64,000 nt of DNA from JALOOX01 sp964557955. Its GTDB lineage: Bacteria; Desulfobacterota; Syntrophobacteria; Syntrophobacterales; Syntrophobacteraceae. A program made the position numbers and the translations under genes. The stretch spans positions 85,543 to 149,542 of the forward strand of contig CAZLCS010000008.1 of assembly GCA_964557955.1 (NCBI GenBank). Reading direction: 5' to 3'. This document shows, in pieces, positions 8,456 to 16,304 of the stretch; the first letter of the stretch is position 1, and every line of letters starts with the position of its first letter. The notes under the pieces were generated by a model, which saw only the letters and a list, made by a program, of their open reading frames with translations, was not told the DNA's origin and did not search any database.

Positions 8456-9202
8456 TCAACCTCCAAGATCATTCAGGGCCATGACCATTGCCGGAAGCGC
8501 TTTTCCCGCCGGTTCTGCAATATGCAGATCGATGCAGGCCGACGGCAGCTCAATCGTTTGAGGATCCACGACGATGACGGCAGCTCCCCCTCGCTTGGCC
8601 AGGAAAGGAAGGTGCGATGCCGGAGCCACCGCCGCCGAGGTGCCGATCACCAGCATGACATCGCAGTTGCGAACCGCCTCCACCGCTCCTGCGTATGCAT
8701 CTTGGGGGATTTGCTCCCCGAAGAACACAAACTCGGGTCGCATGGCGCTTCCGCAGCTGCAAAACACGGGGCCTTCGCCCAGATCGACTGACTCCCGAGA
8801 CAGCCTGCCCCCACACTGATCACAGCGCAAAGTCCGCCCATGGCCGTGAAACTCGATGACCTTGCGACTTCCCGCCTTCTGATGAAGACTGTCCACATTC
8901 TGGGTGATCACCATCTTCAACAAATTCAGCTCCTCGAGTCGGGCCAACGCCAGGTGGGCCGGGTTGGGCCGGGCCGCTCCCAGCAAAGCATCCATCTCCA
9001 GGAGCATCTTCCACACCTTTTTCGGGTCGGCTCTGAAGGCGCTGATGTGACCGTACTCCATGGGCTCGTACCGCGACCACAGCCCATTCTCACTTCTAAA
9101 GTCGGGAATGCCACTTTCCACCGAAATCCCGGCACCGGTGAGCGCCACCGTTGATCGTCCCTCGGCCACCAATCGCGCTGCTTTTCTGACTTCATTCATC
9201 AT
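8456..9202 (-). CDS. cobB: Sir2-family NAD-dependent protein deacylase
   Basis: Removes acetyl or other acyl groups from protein lysines using NAD. The 248-residue product carries all sirtuin motifs: GAGISVESGIPDFR for NAD binding, TQNVDSLHQKAG, the catalytic His in EFHGHG, and zinc ligands CDQC followed by CSCG about 17 residues later. The Tyr-x-x-Arg pair that marks class III desuccinylases is not evident after GLWSRYEP, so deacetylation is the simplest guess. It is the first gene of the tol operon, directly after a good promoter. The link between envelope constriction and deacylation is unusual. Either of two adjacent ATGs may start it. Confidence 0.93.
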   Translation of the reverse strand: MMNEVRKAARLVAEGRSTVALTGAGISVESGIPDFRSENGLWSRYEPMEYGHISAFRADPKKVWKMLLEMDALLGAARPNPAHLALARLEELNLLKMVITQNVDSLHQKAGSRKVIEFHGHGRTLRCDQCGGRLSRESVDLGEGPVFCSCGSAMRPEFVFFGEQIPQDAYAGAVEAVRNCDVMLVIGTSAAVAPASHLPFLAKRGGAAVIVVDPQTIELPSACIDLHIAEPAGKALPAMVMALNDLGG

Positions 9203-9255
9203 TTGTCGACGGCAGTCAAACTCTTTGAATTTTTTTAATGCCTTAGATTGGGGGT

Positions 9256-9284
9256 ATCGTAAATCCCTCCCTGATGGATGTCAA
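9256..9284 (-). promoter_or_regulatory. sigma-70 type promoter for the sir2-tol operon
   Basis: TTGACA and TACGAT are separated by exactly 17 bases on the minus strand, a perfect -35 and a 4/6 -10. Transcription would start about 45 bases before the Sir2 start codon. No other strong promoter is seen ahead of tolQ. Confidence 0.6.
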
Positions 9285-9445
9285 GTTGTTTGGTACTCCG
9301 CCCGGAGAAGCATTGATTCAACGTTTGAATAGAATACGATGCAGGATATCAGCACCCCAATGAAGAAACAACCAGGAATAGTGGAAAACAAGGCAACCTA
9401 GGGATATGCTCAGCTTAATTCAAACATCGACATTGTAAGACAACC

Positions 9446-10540
9446 CTATTTCACTATCTTGAGGTTTTGTCCTATTTTGACTTTAGTGTCCGTCAAATTG
9501 TTCCATGTCTTCAGCTCGGATGCACTCACATTATAACGCGATGCAATGCTCGTAAGTGTTTCTCCCTTGCTGACCTTGTGATAAGAGAAAGACGGTTTAT
9601 AGCTGGACTTCAGAACCTCCACTCGAGCCTGGAATTCCTTGCCCTTCCCAGCAGGCACTTTGAACGTGTGAGCCCCCGCAGGGATCTCATCAGCAATGTA
9701 GGACGGATTCAACCTCTTGAATTCGCGAAACGTGACCCCGGCAGCCTCGGCCAACATCAGCAGGGGGAGCGGCTCGGGCAGGTTCATGGACACGCGATCC
9801 GGATTCTGAACCGAATACCCCGCGCCCTTGGGCAACGAATACCCATATCGATCCGGATGCTGCAATATTTCCTTTATCGCCAGAATCCTGAAAATATAAC
9901 GCTCGGTCTCGAGGGGCAGCTTGAGCGAATAGTAGTCGTTCACCTTCTGCTTTCTCATCTCTTCAGTGACGCGGTTTTCACCGCAATTGTAGGCCGCTAT
10001 GGCAAGAGTCCAGTTCTGGAACATGTCGCGAAGATCCTTCAGGTACTTGAAGGCGCTCAAGGTTGAAAGATCAAAATCGTGGCGTTCGTCCACCTTTCCA
10101 CTCTGGTTCAGCCCATATCGGCTGCCCGTACTCGCGATGAACTGCCAGGGCCCTTTCGCACCGGCGGGGGATGCCGCCGATGCCATCAGGTCGCTCTCGG
10201 CCACGGCCACATACTTCAGGTCGTCAGGGAGCTTGTTCTCTGCCAGCAGCTTTTCGAGCCAGGGGAAATACCGCTCCTTGCGCTTCAGCCAGAGATAAAC
10301 CTGAGCGTGGCTGTATACAACGATGGTGAACTCCCTGTCGAACCGCTCACGCACATCCTCTATGTGAATGGGGACGGCCTCTCCGCAGAGCTCCATCCTG
10401 GAAGGCGGTGGATAGTACGGTATGGGAAAACCACCCGGTTCGGGCGCCACGGCCTGAGCCATCGCGCCCGCTCCCCAAATCCAGATGCCCACCAGAGCGA
10501 CTGCAGAGACCAGCCATACTCCCGTTCTTCGGTTTCTCAT
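9446..10540 (-). CDS. lytic transglycosylase with LysM domain (MltD-like)
   Basis: Cleaves the glycan strands of peptidoglycan in the periplasm. A signal peptide covers about residues 1-29, followed by a short linker. The SLT (GH23) domain at about 95-240 contains the catalytic Glu in YVAVAESDLMASAASPAGAKG, the GPWQF and YGL motifs, and AYNCGE. The C-terminus holds one clear LysM repeat (about 318-364, KVSKGETLTSIASRYNVS to IGQNLKIVK) and a preceding region resembling a worn second repeat. Length is 364 residues. It lies between the sir2-tol operon and ndk on the same strand, with its own ribosome site GGGAGGG. Confidence 0.93.
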   Translation of the reverse strand: MRNRRTGVWLVSAVALVGIWIWGAGAMAQAVAPEPGGFPIPYYPPPSRMELCGEAVPIHIEDVRERFDREFTIVVYSHAQVYLWLKRKERYFPWLEKLLAENKLPDDLKYVAVAESDLMASAASPAGAKGPWQFIASTGSRYGLNQSGKVDERHDFDLSTLSAFKYLKDLRDMFQNWTLAIAAYNCGENRVTEEMRKQKVNDYYSLKLPLETERYIFRILAIKEILQHPDRYGYSLPKGAGYSVQNPDRVSMNLPEPLPLLMLAEAAGVTFREFKRLNPSYIADEIPAGAHTFKVPAGKGKEFQARVEVLKSSYKPSFSYHKVSKGETLTSIASRYNVSASELKTWNNLTDTKVKIGQNLKIVK

Positions 10541-10584
10541 GCCATCCCTCCCATCTCCTCCAGCCCCACGGGGGGGTGTGGTGC

Positions 10585-10619
10585 ACAGAAGTCAGAGATC
10601 GGAAATCAGAATTCAGAAA
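10585..10619. repeat. degenerate TCAGAAN microrepeat
   Basis: A run of imperfect 7-8 base units based on TCAGAA lies between ndk and the transglycosylase gene. Such arrays are common in intergenic DNA of large environmental genomes and have no known function. Confidence 0.5.
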
Positions 10620-10656
10620 CTCGAGACCCGAGGCCTGTTCTCCAGAGCGCCCAGGG

Positions 10657-11070
10657 TCAAACCGTTTCCAGCGAACTGAAAAAGAACGCGATTTCCGTCT
10701 GGGCCGTTGCGGGACCATCCGATCCATGAACAACATTCTTCTCGATATCCGTGGCGAAATCATGGCGGATGGTTCCGGGTGCCGCTTCCTTGAAATTGGT
10801 GGCCCCCATGAGATCGCGGTTCTTCTGGATCACACCGTCGCCTTCCAGGACCATGACCACGATGGGACCGGAAGACATGAATTCCGTCAGACTATCGAAA
10901 AAGGGACGCTCCCGGTGGACCGAGTAGAACGCCTGAGCCTGCTCCCTCGACAGGTGCAGCATCTTCATCGCAGCAATACGAATCCCCGCCTGCTCAAAAC
11001 GTTTGATAACCTCCCCAATGAGTGCTCTTCTCACTCCGTCAGGCTTGATGATGGACAGAGTCCGCTCCAT
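10657..11070 (-). CDS. ndk: nucleoside diphosphate kinase
   Basis: Transfers the gamma phosphate of ATP to other nucleoside diphosphates through a phosphohistidine. The 137-residue protein has the usual size and order: RTLSIIKPDGV at the N-terminus, the substrate loop with GPIVVMVLEG, RDLMGATNFKEAAPGTIR, and the active-site His in NVVHGSD. All key residues are present. It stands alone, with a terminator and a possible promoter just upstream. Confidence 0.97.
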   Translation of the reverse strand: MERTLSIIKPDGVRRALIGEVIKRFEQAGIRIAAMKMLHLSREQAQAFYSVHRERPFFDSLTEFMSSGPIVVMVLEGDGVIQKNRDLMGATNFKEAAPGTIRHDFATDIEKNVVHGSDGPATAQTEIAFFFSSLETV

Positions 11071-11120
11071 ATTCCATTCCTCCTCATCCGTTCAGTGGTT
11101 GCCTCCCAATGAGACACCCT

Positions 11121-11149
11121 CTGATGCCCGTTCTCCCACGAAATGTCAA
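11121..11149 (-). promoter_or_regulatory. possible ndk promoter
   Basis: A perfect TTGACA lies on the minus strand between the terminator and ndk. The best -10 at 17 bases is CATCAG, which is weak, so only the -35 half is convincing. Confidence 0.35.
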
Positions 11150-11198
11150 ACGCCATTTCACCTGCCAACAGCTACGGGAACCGACCCCCAGCCGGAGC

Positions 11199-11227
11199 AA
11201 AAAAAAGGGCCTCTCCAAAAGGGGCCC
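11199..11227 (-). terminator. Rho-independent terminator after the cytochrome gene
   Basis: On the minus strand GGGCCCC, a TTTT loop and GGAGAGGCCC are followed by eight T residues, a textbook intrinsic terminator. It lies about 100 bases downstream of the tetraheme cytochrome gene and ends the Tmc-like operon ahead of ndk. Confidence 0.85.
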
Positions 11228-11329
11228 ATGAGCCTTACGGCCTCGATGCTCGAATTTCACCGAACCTTTTCCAGCAGGAGAGCCTGGAGCCCTCATGCCG
11301 CCTGCACCCTCCCTCCGACGGGACACGCC

Positions 11330-11719
11330 TCACTTCCTTGCGTGGCACTCCCCACAAGTGATCGGACCGCTCTTGAGGCTTCTTTGCCACATGGCCTCAT
11401 GACAACCCTTGCACTGAGCGTGGAACGCTTTCTCGAGGGGCAGCTTTTTCGACTGAGCTTTTAGATCGTGGCAAATGGAGCAGGACTGAGCCTTGTCATC
11501 CCCTCCACGGTTGTTTCCAAATTCATCGTAGTCGTGATGGCAGCGGATGCACTCCAGATTCACTGTGTGCTTGTCGTGGTTGAACTCCACGAGGGGCCTC
11601 TGGTGGGGGCCAAGCTCCTTATGCTCCATGACCATCATGGGGTCCTGAGACCAGACCAGAGGAACCAGAGACAACACACCAACCATGACCAGTGCCAACA
11701 CAACGTTTCCACGCTTCAT
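11330..11719 (-). CDS. tetraheme cytochrome c3 (TmcA-like)
   Basis: A periplasmic electron carrier of 129 residues. A signal peptide (about 1-24, ending near VWSQ) is followed by four CxxCH heme-attachment sites: CIRCH, CSICH, CKGCH and CGECH. Further His residues (FNHDKH, HHDY, AFHAQ) can serve as the second axial ligands, as in class III cytochromes. With the two genes upstream it makes a Tmc-like complex, in which the cytochrome would exchange electrons with periplasmic hydrogenase or formate dehydrogenase. It is the last gene before a strong terminator. Assignment to TmcA rather than general cytochrome c3 rests on context. Confidence 0.9.
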   Translation of the reverse strand: MKRGNVVLALVMVGVLSLVPLVWSQDPMMVMEHKELGPHQRPLVEFNHDKHTVNLECIRCHHDYDEFGNNRGGDDKAQSCSICHDLKAQSKKLPLEKAFHAQCKGCHEAMWQRSLKSGPITCGECHARK

Positions 11720-11890
11720 GAACGCCCCCTCCCCGGTCTATGCTGCAATCTCGGCCGGAGCAGCCATGGCTCCGTTCAACGCCTTCCGGTTGCTCCTGCA
11801 GGATTAACTGCTCCAACTCCCCCGTCAAAAAGAGCCCTTCGCCCCGGCCTTCCCTCCCCAGGAGTCACGGCCCCGCGTTTTCCCGGCAGG

Positions 11891-13222
11891 CTATTCCTCT
11901 CCGCCCGCCTCTTCCTCCTCTTCGTCCTCATCCCTGGGCTGGAATTTCTCCGGAATGATCATGGACTCGCAGATGATTTCCTTGAAAGACATGACCTTGA
12001 CACCCAGATTGTACTCCTTGTCGAGATCCCTGATCTGGTCGAAGCAGTTGTGGCAGGGCACAATGACGATCTTGGCGCCCGTCGCCCTGATCTGCTCGGC
12101 CTTGATCTGTCCGGAGATCATCCGCCGCTTCTTGAACTCAGGCCCCATGGGAATGTACCCTCCGCCGCCCCCGCAGCAGTGATTCAAATCCTTGTTGGGG
12201 CTCATATCCCGAAAATCCTTGCAGAGCAGCCTCGTCAAAGCCCGGCCCTCTTCCCACAGCCCCCCATTCCTCGAAACATTGCAGGGATCCTGGTAGGTGA
12301 CGGGCTCCTCAATCATCTTATCCGGATCGATCTTGATGCGACCATCCCGCACATACTCATAGAATACCTTGACCGAATGCACCACATTGACCGGAGGCTT
12401 CCCGTCCTGATACCCCAGAAAATAAGGCCCTTCATATTTGGCCGAACGATAGGCGTGGCCGCACTCGGTGATGAGAATGTTCTGCGCCCCGAGCTCGATG
12501 GCCTTGTCGTACACATTCTTGACCACCTGGCCCGCCAGAGCCCGATCCCCTGCGAACATGGCGAGATTGGTGCAGTCCCAACCAAAGGACGGCATGGTCC
12601 AGTCCTCTTCGGCAACCGTGAAGATCTTCGCGGCCATGGCGATATCCTGGGGATAATACATGGGCTCGCGCGCATTGACGGTGTACATGTACTTGGCGCC
12701 CGGCTTGTCGATGGGGATGGTGAGGCCCGCGATTTCCTCGCCCGTCTCCTCTTCCATCCATGTGCACGTATCAACGAAGTCCTCTGTGGCCATCGCCATC
12801 TGATTCCCGGTTTCACGGTAGTTGACGGAGGTCCGGGCCAACCCCTCAGGCACAATGCCCTGGGAATTGCAGACCGCTCTGGCCGTGGCGATCATGGTGG
12901 CGATGTCGATGCCGAAGGGACAAAACATGGAGCACCGCTTGCACGTGGTACATTCCCCCCAGATCATGTCATAGCACTTGCGCAAAAACTCCCGATCCAC
13001 TTCACCCTTGCGACGATACATCTCGCCAAGGGTGTTCTTGAATTTGTAGGCGGGACTCATTTTAGGATCCCGATTGTTGGCCAGATAGAAGAAACAGCTC
13101 TCGGCGCAAAGCCCGCAGCGCGCACAGATGCTCAACCAGGTCCTGATGCGAGCGCTGTCGTTCGCGCTCAGTATTTCCTTGATTTTCTTGGTATTGACCG
13201 GCTTCTCAAGCTCTTCACTCAT
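11891..13222 (-). CDS. HdrD/TmcB-like iron-sulfur oxidoreductase
   Basis: A cytoplasmic-side subunit that carries electrons through iron-sulfur clusters. Two [4Fe-4S] motifs lie near the N-terminus (CARCGLCAESC at about residue 33 and CTTCKRCSMFCP at about 91). The C-terminal part holds one full cysteine-rich CCG domain (DPCNVSR, HCCGGGGG, VPCHNC), of the kind that binds the special cluster of heterodisulfide reductases. The first CCG domain is degenerate, keeping only WDC and TECGHAYR. The very acidic tail is low-complexity. The 443 residues match TmcB and HmcF. The gene lies between a NarI-like membrane subunit and the cytochrome. Confidence 0.88.
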   Translation of the reverse strand: MSEELEKPVNTKKIKEILSANDSARIRTWLSICARCGLCAESCFFYLANNRDPKMSPAYKFKNTLGEMYRRKGEVDREFLRKCYDMIWGECTTCKRCSMFCPFGIDIATMIATARAVCNSQGIVPEGLARTSVNYRETGNQMAMATEDFVDTCTWMEEETGEEIAGLTIPIDKPGAKYMYTVNAREPMYYPQDIAMAAKIFTVAEEDWTMPSFGWDCTNLAMFAGDRALAGQVVKNVYDKAIELGAQNILITECGHAYRSAKYEGPYFLGYQDGKPPVNVVHSVKVFYEYVRDGRIKIDPDKMIEEPVTYQDPCNVSRNGGLWEEGRALTRLLCKDFRDMSPNKDLNHCCGGGGGYIPMGPEFKKRRMISGQIKAEQIRATGAKIVIVPCHNCFDQIRDLDKEYNLGVKVMSFKEIICESMIIPEKFQPRDEDEEEEEAGGEE

Positions 13223-13291
13223 GATAGCCTCGGCTCCTTCTCAAATTGAAACAAACAATTTCTCAAACGGCGGTTCACTACACCGCACTAT

Positions 13292-13951
13292 CTACCACGT
13301 TCGCGCACCTCGGCGGGCCCCCATCTCGAATCCGATGAAGGCGCGGGTGAAGAAAAACAGGATGATATGCCCCAGCTTGCTGAACGGAATGATGATGAGC
13401 AAAACCTCTGCCGTGAGAATGTGCAGGATGAGCATCAGCTGGTAAGGCCCCCATTGGTGATAGGCCAGAAAACCGGTCACAAAGGGAGCTGCTGTCAGCA
13501 GAAGAAGCGTGTAGTCCCAGGCAGTGGTCAGAATACGGACTTCCGGACGAACCAGCCGGCGCACGAACAGAAAGACGACGCAGATCATAAAGACTATGGT
13601 CAGGTTGTCGGCCAGACCATCGGATATGGAGGGAAGACTCACGCCGAAAGCTTCCTCCCAGAGCAGGTTGTGGGCATAGAGGAAGAGGGGTATCCCCAGC
13701 AGGCACACATGGAAGACGAAGAAAACCAGAGCGAATACCGGCTGGTTGCGCAGGGATACGCTTCCCCACGGGATGAGCCAGCGAATGATGGACTGAAAGG
13801 CCCATTTCGCTTCCATGTGGTTGTAAAAAACACGGTCTCTCTCCCTGCTGAGACCATACAAGTAGGCAATGCGGAAAATCAACCCGCCGAAGAAAACGAA
13901 AAACGTCACCCACAGCGCAGGTCCTGCCAGGAAATTATAGAGCTCAACCAT
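13292..13951 (-). CDS. NarI/TmcC-like membrane cytochrome b subunit
   Basis: An inner-membrane subunit with about five helices that should bind heme b and link quinones or protons to the iron-sulfur subunit. The start at 13951 is preferred because GGAGGGAG lies seven bases upstream and the product then begins MVELYNFLAGPALWVTFFVF, like TmcC proteins. A longer frame to 14020 lacks a ribosome site. His residues within or next to the helices (in VFHVCLL, YHQWG and LHIL) are possible heme ligands. The order membrane, FeS, cytochrome is the reverse of Desulfovibrio tmcABCD, and no TmcD-like gene follows. Confidence 0.85.
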   Translation of the reverse strand: MVELYNFLAGPALWVTFFVFFGGLIFRIAYLYGLSRERDRVFYNHMEAKWAFQSIIRWLIPWGSVSLRNQPVFALVFFVFHVCLLGIPLFLYAHNLLWEEAFGVSLPSISDGLADNLTIVFMICVVFLFVRRLVRPEVRILTTAWDYTLLLLTAAPFVTGFLAYHQWGPYQLMLILHILTAEVLLIIIPFSKLGHIILFFFTRAFIGFEMGARRGARTW

Positions 13952-14036
13952 CAGCCATCTCCCTCCATGTGCAAAAATTTGGAACGCGGCCCCGTTGTTG
14001 TTCAAAAATTCACTTTCCATTCATGTACTTACGTTA

Positions 14037-14066
14037 ATTATCTAGCACAATTTGTTAAATTCTCAA
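14037..14066 (-). promoter_or_regulatory. candidate promoter of the Tmc-like operon
   Basis: TTGAGA and GATAAT, 18 bases apart on the minus strand, lie about 85 bases before the chosen start of the membrane subunit, inside an AT-rich gap of 278 bases. The rest of the gap, back to 14229, holds no gene. Confidence 0.4.
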
Positions 14067-14229
14067 ACACAAGTACAGGGCGTCAGGTCAATTTTTCGGC
14101 CGCGATTGTGTACAAGTCTAGTTTACATTACTTAAAATTGGGCGGGAAGAGCGATATGCGAAATGGAAATTTGTGATTTATAGATCAAATCTGCACAGGA
14201 CACGGACGAAGTCCTGAAAAACCAATCGT

Positions 14230-15903
14230 TCACTCGGCCGGCCTGAGAGGCTCCCGCACCAACCGGAACCCCACATCATTGCTGCCGGTTGAAGGCAAGC
14301 CACTGCTGCGACTGGCAGACCGGCTGCTGTCCGGACCTCCGTGCCAGTAACCGCCTCGCCTGACCCGGTCAGGTCCGCGTCGCGCATTTTCGTTCAATGG
14401 GTTTTGACGGTCGTAGTTGGCATAAAAATCAACGCTGTAGTAGTCCTCACACCACTCCCACACATTTCCCAACATGTCGTAGAGTCCGAATGCGTTCGGT
14501 TTGTAGCTCCCGACAGGGGCCGTCGCAGCATAGCTGTCCTCGCAGTTGTGCACATCCTCCCAGTGCCAGAGCTTCTTCGCCGTCAGATCAGCGATGTTCT
14601 CGTGATCACAAGCCGATTCTTCGTCGTCCCCCCAATAACGCGGCCCTTTGGTGCCTGCCCGCGCCGCATACTCCCATTCCGCTTCCGTAGGAAGACGGAA
14701 CAGGTACTGCCCCCCATTCTTCTCTGAAAGCCACTGAGCAAAACACTTGGCGTCATCCCAGGTCACATGGACCACCGGCTGCTCATCTCCGTTGAGTGAA
14801 AGGCCCTCATAGCTTCGGCTGTCGTGGTCGCGCTGGAATTTGCGGAACTGACCGTTCGTCACCTCATGCCTTCCCATCCAGAAACCATCCACGCAGACCT
14901 CATGCACTGGACCTTCATCCTGACCGCGACCCTCTTCCTTCTGAGGGCTTCCCATGAGGAAACACCCAGCCGGCACCCACACAAACTCTATGCCCGTCAC
15001 GGGCTCCTTCCACGTCTTGAAGGGCTGACGAGGCGGTTCTCCCCGTGGAGCCGATGCGGCAACCACCTGGGCTGGGACCTGTGAAGATGGTGTCGAAGCC
15101 ACCGCACGCTCAGGCAGCTTGAAATAAAAGTCCCCTTCCAGAGAAGACGATTCCCATGGAATCTGCTTTCCCATCGTGGCTTCCCGCACCGACGAACGAA
15201 CCTGCTTGAAAACGTCCTCGATCTTGAGGCCGGGGGTCTTCATCACCTTGATCAATTCTCCGGTGTAGACACCGTGGTCGGCAGGCCCGTCGTTGGCCAC
15301 CGCTCCCGGGGCGGTGGCATAGGCGATCAGGGTCCCCGTCGGAGCATTGATGGAGGCCAAACCCTGCGCCCCCGAACGGAAGCTGCGCGTGAAAGGGTTG
15401 TCGCGGCAGGCATCCAGAATCACGATATTCAGTCGATTTCGGGCATACTCCATCTCAGCAAGGACCGAAGCCACATCGACGCCCTCGAATTCAATCTGCC
15501 TCTCATGCTCCACCCGAGCCCCGATGGGAATCAGGAAATTTCGGGCGTTGACCTGCATCCCATGGCCGGCATAGTAAAAAAGCCCCACTCCCCCTTTGAG
15601 CAACCGCTGACCGAAATGGTAGATCTCCTGCTTCATTTCCTTCTGATTGAGATTGAGCTTTTCCGTTACCTGAAACCCCAGCTCCCTGAGCGTCCTGGCC
15701 ATGGTGCGGGCATCGTTTCCCGGATTGCGCAGGGGGGCAGTCTCATAGGTATCATTCCCGATGACGAGTGCAATACGCTGTTCGGATTTCATAAAATCCA
15801 AAGGCTCCTGAGTCGGCATATTGGGCGCGCCGAGAGCAGGGCTCCAGATCATCCAGAGGCACGATGGAAAGAGAAGGTAAAATCTCATTATTTTCCAGAA
15901 CAT
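14230..15903 (-). CDS. exported caspase-like (C14) protein fused to an FGE/SUMF1 domain
   Basis: The 557-residue product has a signal peptide (about 1-25, ALGA then P), a caspase/metacaspase p20-like domain at about 42-270, a Ser/Pro/Ala linker, and a formylglycine-generating-enzyme-like domain at about 299-553. The caspase dyad is intact: His114 in FYYAGHG and Cys166 in ILDACRDNPF. The second domain has the family pattern W-V-P-A-G-C-F-L-M-G-S, R-L-P-T-E-A-E-W-E-Y-A and G-N-V-W-E-W. Such bacterial fusions are known as predicted proteins. The FGE-like part often serves as ligand-binding C-type-lectin fold rather than a true sulfatase activator, so function is open. It stands alone between terminator-like and promoter regions. 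Confidence 0.88.
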   Translation of the reverse strand: MFWKIMRFYLLFPSCLWMIWSPALGAPNMPTQEPLDFMKSEQRIALVIGNDTYETAPLRNPGNDARTMARTLRELGFQVTEKLNLNQKEMKQEIYHFGQRLLKGGVGLFYYAGHGMQVNARNFLIPIGARVEHERQIEFEGVDVASVLAEMEYARNRLNIVILDACRDNPFTRSFRSGAQGLASINAPTGTLIAYATAPGAVANDGPADHGVYTGELIKVMKTPGLKIEDVFKQVRSSVREATMGKQIPWESSSLEGDFYFKLPERAVASTPSSQVPAQVVAASAPRGEPPRQPFKTWKEPVTGIEFVWVPAGCFLMGSPQKEEGRGQDEGPVHEVCVDGFWMGRHEVTNGQFRKFQRDHDSRSYEGLSLNGDEQPVVHVTWDDAKCFAQWLSEKNGGQYLFRLPTEAEWEYAARAGTKGPRYWGDDEESACDHENIADLTAKKLWHWEDVHNCEDSYAATAPVGSYKPNAFGLYDMLGNVWEWCEDYYSVDFYANYDRQNPLNENARRGPDRVRRGGYWHGGPDSSRSASRSSGLPSTGSNDVGFRLVREPLRPAE

Positions 15904-15949
15904 GTCAGAACCTCTCGATCATTCCTCGCACAGAATTTCCCCTAAAATC

Positions 15950-15973
15950 AAAAAGGGAGCCCCAGGGGGTCCC
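15950..15973 (-). terminator. possible terminator upstream of the caspase gene
   Basis: GGGAGCCCC and GGGGGTCCC form a nine-pair stem with one mismatch around a two-base loop. On the minus strand it is followed by five T residues. It would stop transcripts arriving from the U32/purB side. Confidence 0.55.
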
Positions 15974-16304
15974 CCTTCATGCTGCCGCTTCACTGCAGCT
16001 CATCATTCATTTTTCAGCCGACGGCAGGGCTCTGAACCGCCCCCTTGCCATAAACAGGCTTCCATTCCGGCAACGACCCACTTTGCACCATTGCTCAGCC
16101 CATCCCGCCACACTCTTTCGGTTGGCGTCCGCCACACACGTCCGTGTGGCTTTGAATCGGCTCCCGCCGCTTACCCACCGGAACAGATGTCAGCAAGGAA
16201 ATCACCCGCCTTCTGGCAAGTGCGGGCAAATTCTATGCACCAAAATCCCGGAAATCAAGAGTTTCCTTGATGAGCCTCGGCGTGGAACGGCGCAGCCGTT
16301 GGAA
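15974..16304. other. intergenic stretch between U32 and caspase genes
   Basis: No gene, clear promoter or recognised RNA is seen. Open frames here have poor codon use and no ribosome sites. Confidence 0.4.

Noticed and set aside
11468..13249. A 593-codon open frame on the plus strand
   Set aside because: It is the antisense shadow of the HdrD-like and cytochrome genes; it is Leu/Gly/His-rich without any domain and has no ribosome site.
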